NCBI RefSeq assembly: GCF_030711595.1
Contig: NZ_JAUJUJ010000003.1
Location: 1 to 64,000, forward strand
DNA from: Stenotrophomonas sp. YIM B06876
GTDB lineage: Bacteria > Pseudomonadota > Gammaproteobacteria > Xanthomonadales > Xanthomonadaceae
Reading direction: 5' to 3'
DNA length: 64,000 nt
Position numbers and translations under genes: made by a program. Below, piece by piece: positions 1-8,614 of the stretch; within the stretch, counting starts at the first letter, position 1, and the number at the start of each line of letters is the position of its first letter. The notes below the pieces were generated by a model that saw only the letters and a list, made by a program, of their open reading frames with translations, was not told where the DNA came from and did not search any database.

Positions 1-745
1 GGTCGCACCGGGCGCCGCAACGCCGGCGGAGCCTGCGTCCACCCCCGTTGCCCCGCCGCCGGCACCCGTAACCGCAACGGCACCCGCGCCACGATCGCCG
101 GAGAAAAACGCCGCCGCCATCAGCGACGACGTCCCGCCGTGGGCGACAGACAGCGCCGCCTCGGCGCAGGACGAAACCCTGGCTGCGGAAATGGGCGAAG
201 AACGAAGCGCCTGGGACGCACCTGTGAGCGCGCCTGTCGCAGTGGAAAAAGCCCCCGTCGCGCCGGGTGCGGTTCGGCCGGAAAAGAGTGAAGTCCCGGC
301 ACCTGCACCTGTCGCCCATGCCGCAGCCCCAGTGGCGGGCGATTCGGGGCGTGCACTGGGCAATGCCGAACAGTGGCTCGACCTGGTGGCTGCCAGTGCG
401 CTGTCTGGACCGTCCAGGCAGTTGGCGGCCAATGTGGCGTTCGTCGGTTATGCCCACGGCGTGCTGCGGCTGGCGCTGGCCCCGGGGTTTGAATACCTGC
501 GTTCGGAACGTGCGGTTGGCGATCTGGAGCAGGCGCTGTCGGCTTCGCTCGGGCAGACGCCGAAAATCGTGATTGAAACCGGTGCCGCCGACGCCGAGAC
601 GCTGCACGAGCGCGCCGACCGCCAGCGCGGCGAGCGGCAGAGTGCGGCCGAAACCATTTTCATGGACAACCCTGAAGTGCAGCTGCTGGTACAGCAGCAC
701 GGCGCCCGGGTGGTTCCAGATTCCATCCGTCCCTTTGAAGAGTAG
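1..745 (+). CDS. dnaX: DNA polymerase III subunit gamma/tau, C-terminal part (5' truncated by window edge)
   Basis: The frame is open from the left edge, so the ATPase half of the gene lies outside. About 247 residues are visible: a long Pro/Ala-rich linker (first ~115 residues) and then a folded domain beginning near the sequence AEQWLDLVA and ending in RPFEE. A Pro/Ala linker followed by a small C-terminal domain is the layout of tau, the clamp-loader subunit that bridges the polymerase and helicase. The neighbours ybaB and recR directly downstream form the usual dnaX-ybaB-recR operon and carry most of the weight for this call. I cannot tell whether a gamma form is made by frameshifting, because that site would lie upstream. 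Confidence 0.9.
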   Translation, partial: VAPGAATPAEPASTPVAPPPAPVTATAPAPRSPEKNAAAISDDVPPWATDSAASAQDETLAAEMGEERSAWDAPVSAPVAVEKAPVAPGAVRPEKSEVPAPAPVAHAAAPVAGDSGRALGNAEQWLDLVAASALSGPSRQLAANVAFVGYAHGVLRLALAPGFEYLRSERAVGDLEQALSASLGQTPKIVIETGAADAETLHERADRQRGERQSAAETIFMDNPEVQLLVQQHGARVVPDSIRPFEE

Positions 746-751
746 GCAGCT

Positions 752-1072
752 ATGCGCGGCAATATCGCCCAACTGATGCAACAGGCCCAGAAGATGCAGG
801 AAAACCTGCAGAAGGCCCAGGAAGAACTGGCCAAGCTGGAAATGACCGGCAGCGCCGGCGGTGGCATGGTCAGCGTGACCCTGACCGGTGCCAAGGAGTG
901 CCGCAAGGTGCGGATCGATCCGTCGGTGCTGGCCGATCCGGAAATGACCGAGGATCTGGTGGCGGCCGCGTTCAACGACGCCGCCAACAAGATCGATGCC
1001 GAATCCAAGGCGCGCATGGGTTCGGCCACGGCCGGCATGCAGTTGCCGCCGGGAATGAAACTGCCGTTCTGA
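752..1072 (+). CDS. ybaB: YbaB/EbfC family nucleoid-associated protein
   Basis: 106 residues, the normal size for the family. The N-terminal half is a charged amphipathic helix ([19 protein letters not shown]), followed by a small beta section with [14 protein letters not shown] and a Pro/Gly/Met-rich tail ending in GMKLPF. These are the family hallmarks of a dimeric tweezer-like DNA-binding protein. It starts 6 bp after the dnaX stop and precedes recR by 89 bp, the conserved order in proteobacteria. The precise physiological role of the family is still poorly defined. Confidence 0.95.
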   Translation: MRGNIAQLMQQAQKMQENLQKAQEELAKLEMTGSAGGGMVSVTLTGAKECRKVRIDPSVLADPEMTEDLVAAAFNDAANKIDAESKARMGSATAGMQLPPGMKLPF

Positions 1073-1161
1073 TCTGCCGGACCGGCGGAGTGATCGCCGG
1101 TTGGGTTCCGCGCGCGAAGTCTCCGGGCTTCGCGTGCCTGTTTCTGCATTGAGCCGATACG

Positions 1162-1761
1162 ATGAGCCAGCCGCTGCTCGAACAACTGATCGAGGCTTTC
1201 CGGGTGTTGCCGGGAGTCGGGCAGAAGACCGCCCAACGCATGGCCTATCACGTCCTCGAACGCGAGCGCGACGGCGGCTTGCGCTTGGCCTCGGTGCTGG
1301 CCGAGGCGATCGAGAAGATCGGCCATTGCGAACAGTGCCGCGATTTCAGCGAAAGCCCGATCTGCCCGGTATGCGCCAGCAGCAACCGCGAACGGCAGAT
1401 GCTGTGCGTGATCGAATCACCGGCCGACCGCCTGGCGATCGAACATGCCACCAGCTATCGCGGCGTGTATTTCGTGCTGCAGGGCCGGCTGTCGCCGCTC
1501 GATGGCATCGGCCCGCGCGAGCTGGGTCTGGACCAGCTGGAGTCGCGGCTGGCGCAGGGCGAAGTGGGCGAGCTGATCATCGCCACCAATTCCACGGTGG
1601 AGGGTGAGGCCACGGCGCACTATCTGGCGCAGCTGGCGCGGCGCCACAAGGTCATCCCCAGCCGCCTGGCGCAGGGGCTGCCGCTGGGGGGCGAGCTGGA
1701 GTATGTCGACCGTGGCACGTTGTCGCACGCGTTTGGCAGCCGCAGCGAGCTGGCCGAATAG
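1162..1761 (+). CDS. recR: Recombination protein RecR
   Basis: 199 residues, full length. An N-terminal helix-hairpin-helix (about 8-28, [11 protein letters not shown]) is followed by a four-cysteine zinc finger (C56, C59, C68, C71) and a Toprim domain (about 80-175) that includes the conserved [10 protein letters not shown] segment. RecR forms a ring with RecO/RecF and helps load RecA at single-strand gaps. Third gene of the dnaX-ybaB-recR operon. Confidence 0.97.
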   Translation: MSQPLLEQLIEAFRVLPGVGQKTAQRMAYHVLERERDGGLRLASVLAEAIEKIGHCEQCRDFSESPICPVCASSNRERQMLCVIESPADRLAIEHATSYRGVYFVLQGRLSPLDGIGPRELGLDQLESRLAQGEVGELIIATNSTVEGEATAHYLAQLARRHKVIPSRLAQGLPLGGELEYVDRGTLSHAFGSRSELAE

Positions 1762-1857
1762 CCGCTGTGGCGGTCACTGCCGGCCCGCGCCGACCGCATC
1801 GAAGACCGCGGGGCCAGCGGCTAAGCTAGGCGCTGTTTCCCCGATGCGACCCCTGCC

Positions 1858-2214
1858 ATGACCGACACGCTGTTTGGAAAGATCATTCGCCGCGAGATTC
1901 CCGCCACCATCGTCTATGAAGATGACGAGGTGCTCGGCTTCAACGACATTGCCCCGCAGGCGCCGGTGCACGTGCTGTTCGTGCCGAAAAACGAGGTGAT
2001 TGCGACGCTGGACGATGTGCAGCCCGGGCAGGCGCACCTGATCGGCAAGCTGGCATTGGCCGCCGCCGCCTATGCACGGCAGCAGGGCTTCGCACAGGAC
2101 GGCTACCGCATCGTCATGAACTGCCGCGAGCACGCCGGGCAGACGGTGTTCCACATCCATCTGCATCTGCTGGCCGGCGCGCCGCTGGGCCGTTTCGGTA
2201 CCCCGGCAGGCTGA
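1858..2214 (+). CDS. HIT (histidine triad) family nucleotide hydrolase, HinT-like
   Basis: 118 residues. The C-terminal triad motif HIHLHLLAG (H99, H101, H103) is the nucleotide-phosphate binding and catalytic signature of the family, and N-terminal FGKIIRREIPA with VLGFNDIAPQAPVHVLFVPK matches the HinT branch (purine nucleoside phosphoramidase). It follows recR by 96 bp and ends just before a strong bidirectional hairpin, so it closes the dnaX transcription unit. Confidence 0.93.
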   Translation: MTDTLFGKIIRREIPATIVYEDDEVLGFNDIAPQAPVHVLFVPKNEVIATLDDVQPGQAHLIGKLALAAAAYARQQGFAQDGYRIVMNCREHAGQTVFHIHLHLLAGAPLGRFGTPAG

Positions 2215-2239
2215 GGGACACCGGCTCGGGCCCAACAAA

Positions 2240-2263
2240 AACGCCGCCCGAAGGCGGCGTTTT
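2240..2263. terminator. Bidirectional intrinsic terminator between the HIT gene and slp
   Basis: Perfect 8-bp stem ACGCCGCC / GGCGGCGT with a CGAA tetraloop, flanked by AAAA on the left and TTTT on the right. It can therefore stop both converging transcripts: the HIT gene from the left and slp from the right. Confidence 0.85.
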
Positions 2264-2280
2264 CAGTCAGTGGGCGCTGA

Positions 2281-2808
2281 TTACCACCAGCCGCCGCGCC
2301 AGCCCCATCCCCAGCCGGGACCCCAACCCGGCCCCCATGGCCCGTAGGGATAGGCCGGGACCACCTCCACCTCGCGCTGCACCGGCCACAGGTAGACCAC
2401 GTCGGCGGCGATCTTCGGCAGCGGATAGTCGTAGTCGCCGATTTTGGTGGTCTGGTAGCCGTCCACCCGGCCGATGAAAGTCACGTCACGGCCGGGTTCG
2501 AATACGGCCGGATCATAGAAGCCGGCCCGGCAGGCGATGAAGCGGCCGTCGCTGGCATCCGAGGAACTGGTTACCGGGCGCCCGCTGCCATTGAGTGGCC
2601 GCGAAATCAGCTGGAAGCAGGTCTCACCCTGGCCGGGGTGGGTTTCGATGATGCGCCCGCCCCAGCGTACCGGGGTGCCGGTCTGTTGCTGGGCCACCGC
2701 ATCACGCGGGGAAACCGGGCTGAACTGTCCCTGCAGCGGCTTGGGCGCCGTGGCACAGGCGGCCAGAGACAGGGTGGCGGCAAGGGGAAGCAGAAACTGG
2801 ATCTTCAT
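2281..2808 (-). CDS. slp: Slp family outer-membrane lipoprotein
   Basis: 175 residues. A short signal peptide ends in a lipobox, SLAAC, with C18 as the predicted lipidated residue. The body (about 30-150) has Slp features such as VRWGGRIIET, CFQLISRPLN and FIGRVDGYQ. Slp proteins are surface or outer-membrane lipoproteins first seen in carbon-starved enterics; their function is unclear. The last ~20 residues are an unusual Trp/Gly/Pro tail. The ATG overlaps the stop of the upstream transglutaminase gene by 4 bp, so it is probably translated from the moxR operon mRNA. Confidence 0.85.
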   Translation of the reverse strand: MKIQFLLPLAATLSLAACATAPKPLQGQFSPVSPRDAVAQQQTGTPVRWGGRIIETHPGQGETCFQLISRPLNGSGRPVTSSSDASDGRFIACRAGFYDPAVFEPGRDVTFIGRVDGYQTTKIGDYDYPLPKIAADVVYLWPVQREVEVVPAYPYGPWGPGWGPGWGWGWRGGWW

Positions 2809-4763
2809 GGATGTGCTCCGGGTTTCGGGCGGTGCCTGCGCAGGTCGCGCAAAAGTGAGACGTCGACGGCCTTGTTGTCAGCGTAGCGCGCGGCAGCGAA
2901 ACGCTGGCTGAGCGTCAATAGACCGCTGCCTGGCTGACGTTGTTCCACCCGGCTTGCCCACAGTATCGCCGGTTCATGCAGCTCCCGCTCCAGCCCGAAA
3001 TGACGGTAGCGCCGGCCCAGCCTGCGCCATGCGCGCAGCAGCGGATCGCGCTCGCGTTCGCCGCGTGCCAGCAGCCACGCCATCGCGCCCAACGCCGCGG
3101 CGGCGAACAGGGCGAACACGAGGATCAACTGCTCCGGCTGCAGGCGTTCGATGCCGAACCTGCGCAGCAGGTGCTGCTGGCGGTTGGCGTCGAACGAGAG
3201 CACCAGGTCGTTCCAGCCGCGGCGCAGCCAGTCGCCCAATTCCGCCATCTGCCGCCAGCGCTGGCCCAGTTCGAAGCCGGCGGCGCCTGTGCCCTGGCCA
3301 AGCCGGTCTTCCAGCGTGTCGTAGATGCGTTCCGGGGCGACAGCGGCGGTCGGGTCGACCCGGACCCAGCCGCGTCCGGCCAGCCACACCTCGGTCCAGG
3401 CATGGGCGTCCATGCGCCGTACCACCCAGTAGGCGCCAAACCGGTTGCGCTCGCCACCGGCATAACCGGTGACCACACGGGCGGGAATGCCGGCGTTGCG
3501 CATCAGCACCGCGAAGGCGGAGCTGAAATGCTCGCAGAAGCCGGCCTTGTGCTGGAACAGGAACTCGTCCACGCCGTCGCGGCCGGGTAGCGGCGTGTCC
3601 AGGGTGTAGGCGAATTCGGCGCTGATCCACGCCAACGCGCGCTGCACGATGGCGTTGTCGTCGGCACCGGCCTGCTGCCGCCATTGCCGGGCAAGGGTCC
3701 GCGTGCGTGGATTGAAGCCCGGCGGCAATTGCAGGGTCTGCCGGCGCAGGGCGGGCGGCAGTTCGGCCTGGAACTGGCGCGCGGGGGCGGACTGCAGGCG
3801 CCAGCGGGTGAGGGCGGTCAGCGGCTGTTCGCTGCTCAGGCTGTAATCGTCGGCCAGACGCGCGTTGGCGGGCGCGGCGATGGGCAGGTCGAGGGCCACC
3901 AGCTGGCGCCGGTCGGTGGGTTCGTATTCGATCTGGTAGTCCCAGCCGGCGGCTGCTGCGGTGACTGCCGGCAGTGGCTGCTGCAGCGGCGGGTCGAGCC
4001 GGGTCCAGCTGCGGCCATCGAAGCGGGTGAGCACCGGTCCGCGCCAGTAGCGCTGCTCGGGCGCGGGCGTGGGGCCGAAAAACTGCGCACGCAGGGCCGG
4101 GCTGTCGTCGGCCATCAGGTCGATCCACTCGCCCGGATTCATCGCGTCGGACAGGCCGGGGCGGGCCAGGGCGCGTTCGGGAATGCCCCACAGCGGTGAG
4201 GGCAGGCGCGGGAACAGCCAGAACGCGGCCAGCGCCAGCGGCAGGGCGATGGCCACCAGCCGGCCAACGCCGTGCAGTTGCTGCCGCAGCGCCGGGGTAT
4301 GGCTGTGGCCTTCTTCGTCGGCCAGTCGCTGCAAGGCCAGCAGTGCGCTGAGCACGGCGGCCAGCGCCAGCCCCAGGGTCAGCGGTCCCTGGTCCAGCAG
4401 GAACGCCGCAAACGGGGCAAACAGGGCAAAGCCGAGCAGGCTGCGGGCATCGCGCAGGGTGCGCAACTCGGAGGACTTGATCGCCAGCATCGCCGCCAGC
4501 AGGGCGCAGCCCGAATCGCGCCCGGGCCGCGCGCCCATCTGCCAGTAGATCGCGGCGAGCATGGCCAGGATCAACAGCAGGCGCACTGGCGAGGGCAAGG
4601 GCCGGCGCCATGACAGCGCCCCCACCGCCAATGCGGCCACGGCAAAGCCGGCCGCCAGTGCCGTGGGCAACTGCAGCAGCAGCGGCAGCAGCGCCAGTGC
4701 GGTGGTGAGCAGTGCCCAGGCCCGGCCTGCGACCGCCAGTTCGAGCGTGCCCGGCTTAGCCAT
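2805..4763 (-). CDS. TgpA/DUF3488-type membrane transglutaminase
   Basis: 652 residues. The N-terminal ~190 residues hold about six hydrophobic segments. A periplasmic region follows, with a transglutaminase-like domain (about 370-480) in which Cys410 (GFCEHFSSAF), His454 (DAHAWTEVW) and Asp470 (RVDPTAA) form the expected catalytic triad. One more membrane helix lies near 540-565, then a cytoplasmic tail. This is the architecture of Pseudomonas TgpA. The substrate is unknown; a role in envelope protein or peptidoglycan modification is assumed for the family. Its start overlaps the DUF58 stop by 8 bp, and moxR/DUF58/transglutaminase is a recurrent triad. Confidence 0.92.
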   Translation of the reverse strand: MAKPGTLELAVAGRAWALLTTALALLPLLLQLPTALAAGFAVAALAVGALSWRRPLPSPVRLLLILAMLAAIYWQMGARPGRDSGCALLAAMLAIKSSELRTLRDARSLLGFALFAPFAAFLLDQGPLTLGLALAAVLSALLALQRLADEEGHSHTPALRQQLHGVGRLVAIALPLALAAFWLFPRLPSPLWGIPERALARPGLSDAMNPGEWIDLMADDSPALRAQFFGPTPAPEQRYWRGPVLTRFDGRSWTRLDPPLQQPLPAVTAAAAGWDYQIEYEPTDRRQLVALDLPIAAPANARLADDYSLSSEQPLTALTRWRLQSAPARQFQAELPPALRRQTLQLPPGFNPRTRTLARQWRQQAGADDNAIVQRALAWISAEFAYTLDTPLPGRDGVDEFLFQHKAGFCEHFSSAFAVLMRNAGIPARVVTGYAGGERNRFGAYWVVRRMDAHAWTEVWLAGRGWVRVDPTAAVAPERIYDTLEDRLGQGTGAAGFELGQRWRQMAELGDWLRRGWNDLVLSFDANRQQHLLRRFGIERLQPEQLILVFALFAAAALGAMAWLLARGERERDPLLRAWRRLGRRYRHFGLERELHEPAILWASRVEQRQPGSGLLTLSQRFAAARYADNKAVDVSLLRDLRRHRPKPGAHP

Positions 4764-5712
4764 GCGGCATCAGCGCCAAGGCGCGCAGGCACAGGTGCCG
4801 GTGGCCGTCGCCGTTGCCGGGGCCGAGCGCGGGCTGGCCCGGCAGGTTCAACTGGTAGCGGCGGCCCTCACGCTCGGCTTCATTCACCCAGCGGGCCAAC
4901 CGGGCAATGCGCCGCTCGTAGGGCAGGGCGCTGACATCGCGCCAGTCGAGTACCACGTCCACACCGCGCGGGCGCTCGTAGTCGCGCACCAGCAAGGTGT
5001 CGCGGCGCGCCGAGTGCTTCCAGGCGATCGTGCGCAGGGCATCGCCGGGCCGATAGGGACGCAACTGCTGCAATTCATCACCCAGCGGATGGACGCGGGT
5101 GTGGGCCGGCGAGCCGCCGCGTTCCGGCAGCAGGGGGCCGCGGCGCTCGGGGCAGGGGTATACCAGCAGCGGCGTATCCGGCCATGCCCACGCCCAGGCA
5201 CGGACCAGTCCCAGCGGGTAGGTGGTGGAAACCCGGAGCCGCTCCGGATCCAGCCAGCCGCGGCGGTGTGTGGGCAGCAGCAGGTCGACTTCGTTGCGAC
5301 TGCCGGTTTCCAGGGAGGTGAAAGCGCTGACGTCGGCATGGGTCACCTGCAGGCCTCGGCGGACGCGGGTGTCGTTACGGGCAAGGGTCAGGCGCAGTCG
5401 CAGCGGGGTGCCGGCCGGAACCGGATCGGCGGAGACCGCCTCCACCCGCAAGCCGGACAGCTGCAAGTGGGCATGGATGCTGCTGGCAATGGCGGTGGCG
5501 CCGAGCAGCAAGGCCAGCAGCAGCGCCGGATTGTTGTTGTAGTTGAGGGCGCCGAGCAGCATGGCGGCCAGCAGCACGCTGACGAAGACCCCGAAGCCGG
5601 TGGGAAGCACATAGATCCGGCGCCGGTCCAGACAGATGGGCAGCGCTTCGGGGGAGCGTGGCCGGGCCAGCTGCTGCAGCGAGCGCCAGGAGCCGTGCCA
5701 CCACGCCGGCAT
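4756..5712 (-). CDS. DUF58 domain protein of a MoxR-type chaperone system
   Basis: 318 residues. Two adjacent hydrophobic helices lie near the N-terminus (about 33-80, split by NYNNNPA). A cytoplasmic DUF58 region follows, with the signature RPYRPGDALRTIAWKHSARR (about 220-240) and DVVLDWRD, a VWA-like fold start. DUF58 proteins pair with MoxR AAA+ ATPases. It starts 2 bp after the moxR stop, consistent with translational coupling. The exact partner substrate cannot be read from the sequence. Confidence 0.9.
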   Translation of the reverse strand: MPAWWHGSWRSLQQLARPRSPEALPICLDRRRIYVLPTGFGVFVSVLLAAMLLGALNYNNNPALLLALLLGATAIASSIHAHLQLSGLRVEAVSADPVPAGTPLRLRLTLARNDTRVRRGLQVTHADVSAFTSLETGSRNEVDLLLPTHRRGWLDPERLRVSTTYPLGLVRAWAWAWPDTPLLVYPCPERRGPLLPERGGSPAHTRVHPLGDELQQLRPYRPGDALRTIAWKHSARRDTLLVRDYERPRGVDVVLDWRDVSALPYERRIARLARWVNEAEREGRRYQLNLPGQPALGPGNGDGHRHLCLRALALMPHG

Positions 5713-5714
5713 GT

Positions 5715-6668
5715 TCAGTCCACCTGCACGCTGTGCAGGATCGCGTGCGCCAATGCCGGACCCGAAGACGCTTCGGCTTCGGCGACCAGACGGTGGCCGG
5801 CGACCGCGACAAACAGCGCCTGGATGTCTTCGGGCAGCACATGGTTGCGCCCCAGCAGCAGCGCGTACGCCTTGGCGCCGCGCAGCAGCGCGATGCCGGC
5901 GCGGGGCGACAGGCCCACGCGCACGCCGGCATGCTGGCGGCTGCGGGTGAGCAGGTTCTGCACATAGCCGATCAGTGCATCGCTGGCATGGACCTGGTCG
6001 ACGGCCGCGCGCAGGATGCGGATGTCGTCCTCGCCCAGGCAGGGCATCGCCTGCGCGATCAGCGTGCGCCGGTTGCTGCCGCTGAGCAGGGCGCGCTCGG
6101 ATTCGGCATTGGGATAGCCCAGCGCCAGCCGCAGCAGAAAGCGGTCCAGTTGCGAATCGGGCAACGGGAACGTGCCCGACAGGTCCACCGGATTCTGGGT
6201 GGCGATGACGAAGAACGGTTCCGGCAGGGCGTGGGTGACGCCATCGAGCGTGACCTGCTGTTCGGCCATCGCTTCGAGCAGCGCGCTCTGGGTGCGCGGC
6301 GGTGCGCGGTTGATCTCGTCGGCCAGCAGCACGTGGGTGAACACCGGCCCCGGATGGAACTGGAACTGGCGCGATTGTGCGTCATACACCGAGACGCCCA
6401 GCACATCGGCCGGCAGCAGGTCCGAGGTGAACTGCACGCGTTGGAACCCCAGTCCGAGACTGGAAGCCAGCGCGTGCGCCAGCGTGGTCTTGCCCAACCC
6501 GGGCAGATCCTCGATCAGCAGATGGCCGGCCGACAGCAGCGCGACAAACGCCAACCGTACTTCGTGGGTCTTTCCCAGCAGCAGAGAATTGACCTGGTCC
6601 TGCGCGCGCTGCAAGGACTGACGCATCACATCGGTTAGGATTCCGGGCAGTGGCGGCGCAGCGGGCAT
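5715..6668 (-). CDS. MoxR family AAA+ ATPase
   Basis: 317 residues from the chosen ATG. Walker A is EDLPGLGKTT (about 53-62), Walker B is LLADEIN (about 114-120), sensor 1 is the ATQNP segment, and an arginine-finger region follows. MoxR ATPases act as chaperone-like remodelers with DUF58/VWA partners. A longer frame reaches 6773, but it would run into the divergent glycosyltransferase gene. The MPAAPPL start leaves a 40-bp divergent promoter region and fits family N-termini. First gene of the operon ending with slp. Confidence 0.93.
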   Translation of the reverse strand: MPAAPPLPGILTDVMRQSLQRAQDQVNSLLLGKTHEVRLAFVALLSAGHLLIEDLPGLGKTTLAHALASSLGLGFQRVQFTSDLLPADVLGVSVYDAQSRQFQFHPGPVFTHVLLADEINRAPPRTQSALLEAMAEQQVTLDGVTHALPEPFFVIATQNPVDLSGTFPLPDSQLDRFLLRLALGYPNAESERALLSGSNRRTLIAQAMPCLGEDDIRILRAAVDQVHASDALIGYVQNLLTRSRQHAGVRVGLSPRAGIALLRGAKAYALLLGRNHVLPEDIQALFVAVAGHRLVAEAEASSGPALAHAILHSVQVD

Positions 6669-6708
6669 GGTCGTCTCGTATCGGTGGTCAGGGGGAGTGT
6701 AAGGCTCA

Positions 6709-8547
6709 ATGCAGGGCGAACAACGCGCGCGAAAAATCTTCATGGTGCTGTGGGTGGTGGTGACTGCGATCAAGATCGTGATCGCCGCACGGCTGCCGCT
6801 GTTCGTGGATGAGGCGTTCTACTGGCAGGAGGGCCAGCACCTGGCCGCCGCCTATTCCGACCTGCCGGGACTGGCTGCATGGCTGGCACGGCTGGGCGTG
6901 GAGTTGGGAGGACAGCATCTGCTGGCGTTGCGCCTGCCGTTCCTGCTGCTGGGCGCCGGGTTGCCGTGGATGGTGATGCACATCGCCGCGCGCTGGTCCG
7001 GTGCGGTGGCCGGCTGGCAGGCCGGCAGTCTGGCCCTGTTGATGCCGCTGTCGGCCACACTCGGCATTCTTGCGGTGCCCGATGTGCCGATGGCGATCGC
7101 CGCGGTGCTGTGCCTGGGCGCCGGCGCGCGGTTGCTGCGGGGCGTGGATGCCGGTGGCGCGCTCGGCTTGGCATTTGGCCTGCTCGTCGGGGCGCTCAGC
7201 CATTACCGGTTCATCGGCGTGATCGGGGTGGGTTTCATCGCGCTGCTGTGGCTGCCGCAGGGGCGCCGGGTGTTGCGCGATCCGCGGGTATGGGTGGCAT
7301 TGATGGTGGGCGTGGTGGCGTGGTTGCCACTGTTGGCGTGGAATGCCGACAACCACGACGCCGGCCTGAAATTCCAGATCGTCGAACGCCACCCCTGGCA
7401 GTTCCAGCCCAGTGGCCTGTGGTTTGTGGTGATCCAGCCGCTGCTGGTGACGCCGCTGCTGGGTCTTGCGATGTGGCAGGTCGCCGTGGCCGGCTTCCGC
7501 GCCGAGCACCGCGCGCGAGTGCAGTGGCGCTATTTCGCCCTGGTCGGCGCTGTGTCCACCTTGACCATCTTCGTGCTCGGCTTTTTCACCGACGTCGAAC
7601 GCATCAGCTTCCACTGGCCGCTGCCAGGCTACCTGGCCTTGCTGGTGGCCATGCCGGTCATCCTCAACCGCTGGCCGCGCTGGCTGCGCCGGCTCAGTTG
7701 GTGGCTGGCCGGCGTCGGGCTGGTGTGTGCGTTCGGTTACTACCTGATGGCGGCCACGCCGGCGATACGCGAGCAGCTGGCCGGCAACAAATACTACCCG
7801 CGCAATTTCGCCGGCTGGCGGCCGTTGGCGGTGGCGGTGCGCGAGGAACTGCGGAAAATGCCTGCAGGCACCACTGTACTGGCGGGCAGCTTCAAGGTCG
7901 GGGCGGAGCTGGGGTTCCAGCTCGATGATGCGTCGATCCAGGTGCTGCCGCACGTATTGAACGACAAGCACGGGCGTACCGCGCAGTTGGCGCAATGGCG
8001 GCTGATCAGCGACGGCCAACGCACGCAGCCGCAGTTGCTGGTGCTGGCGCCCAGTGATCAGCGCTATCGCGATCTGCTGGCCCGCTATCACCTGGTGTGC
8101 GAACTGGTGGGGCCTTTGCCACCGCCGCGGGTGGTATCCAGCGATCACGGCTCCCAGCGCTTCCTGCTGTTCGCGCTGCCCGCGCAGAAGTCGCCGGGGC
8201 CATGTGTGACGCCGGCGATGGCGTGGGTGGATTCGCCCCTGCCGGGGCAGGTCGGCCGCGGCAGCGTCGATATCCGCGGCTGGGCATTCAAGGATGGCGT
8301 CGGGCTGTCGTCCGTGGAAGTGCTGCTGGATGGCAAAGTCGCGGCCATCGCCGACTATGGGCAGCGCTATGACATCACCGGGTTCTGGAAAATATCCACC
8401 GATCCGCAGCATCCACACGTGGGTTTCCATGCACGCATCGACACCACCGGGTTGACGCCCGGAAAACACTGGCTGGGACTGCGTCTGCATGGCAATGACG
8501 GCAGTGTCGAAGACTGGCCGGAGCAGCCGTTGCAGGTACGACGCTGA
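6709..8547 (+). CDS. Glycosyltransferase family 39 (GT-C, ArnT/PMT-like) with fused C-terminal beta domain
   Basis: 612 residues. The first ~350 contain about ten hydrophobic helices; the first periplasmic loop carries the acidic motif VDEAFYW (D34, E35), typical of polyprenyl-phosphate-sugar dependent GT-C enzymes. About 350-500 is a soluble region. The last ~110 residues, after CVTPAMAWVD, look like a separate Ig-like beta sandwich (VDIRGWAFKD, VEVLLDGKVAAIADYG, LGLRLHGNDGS). Such an enzyme would move a sugar from undecaprenyl phosphate to a lipid or protein on the periplasmic side. The GT2 gene 67 bp downstream could make its donor. The acceptor is unknown. Confidence 0.88.
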   Translation: MQGEQRARKIFMVLWVVVTAIKIVIAARLPLFVDEAFYWQEGQHLAAAYSDLPGLAAWLARLGVELGGQHLLALRLPFLLLGAGLPWMVMHIAARWSGAVAGWQAGSLALLMPLSATLGILAVPDVPMAIAAVLCLGAGARLLRGVDAGGALGLAFGLLVGALSHYRFIGVIGVGFIALLWLPQGRRVLRDPRVWVALMVGVVAWLPLLAWNADNHDAGLKFQIVERHPWQFQPSGLWFVVIQPLLVTPLLGLAMWQVAVAGFRAEHRARVQWRYFALVGAVSTLTIFVLGFFTDVERISFHWPLPGYLALLVAMPVILNRWPRWLRRLSWWLAGVGLVCAFGYYLMAATPAIREQLAGNKYYPRNFAGWRPLAVAVREELRKMPAGTTVLAGSFKVGAELGFQLDDASIQVLPHVLNDKHGRTAQLAQWRLISDGQRTQPQLLVLAPSDQRYRDLLARYHLVCELVGPLPPPRVVSSDHGSQRFLLFALPAQKSPGPCVTPAMAWVDSPLPGQVGRGSVDIRGWAFKDGVGLSSVEVLLDGKVAAIADYGQRYDITGFWKISTDPQHPHVGFHARIDTTGLTPGKHWLGLRLHGNDGSVEDWPEQPLQVRR

Positions 8548-8614
8548 TCCCGCTGGCGCAGCGTTTCTGCGCCGTAAAAATCCTGGGTGCGGCAACCGGG
8601 CCGCGGAGTGATAC

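Noticed and set aside
8555-8573. Hairpin GGCGCAG/CTGCGCC after the GT39 gene as a terminator
   Set aside because: It is followed by GTAAAAAT, so it has no T-tract on the plus strand; the GT2 gene would be cut off if it terminated.
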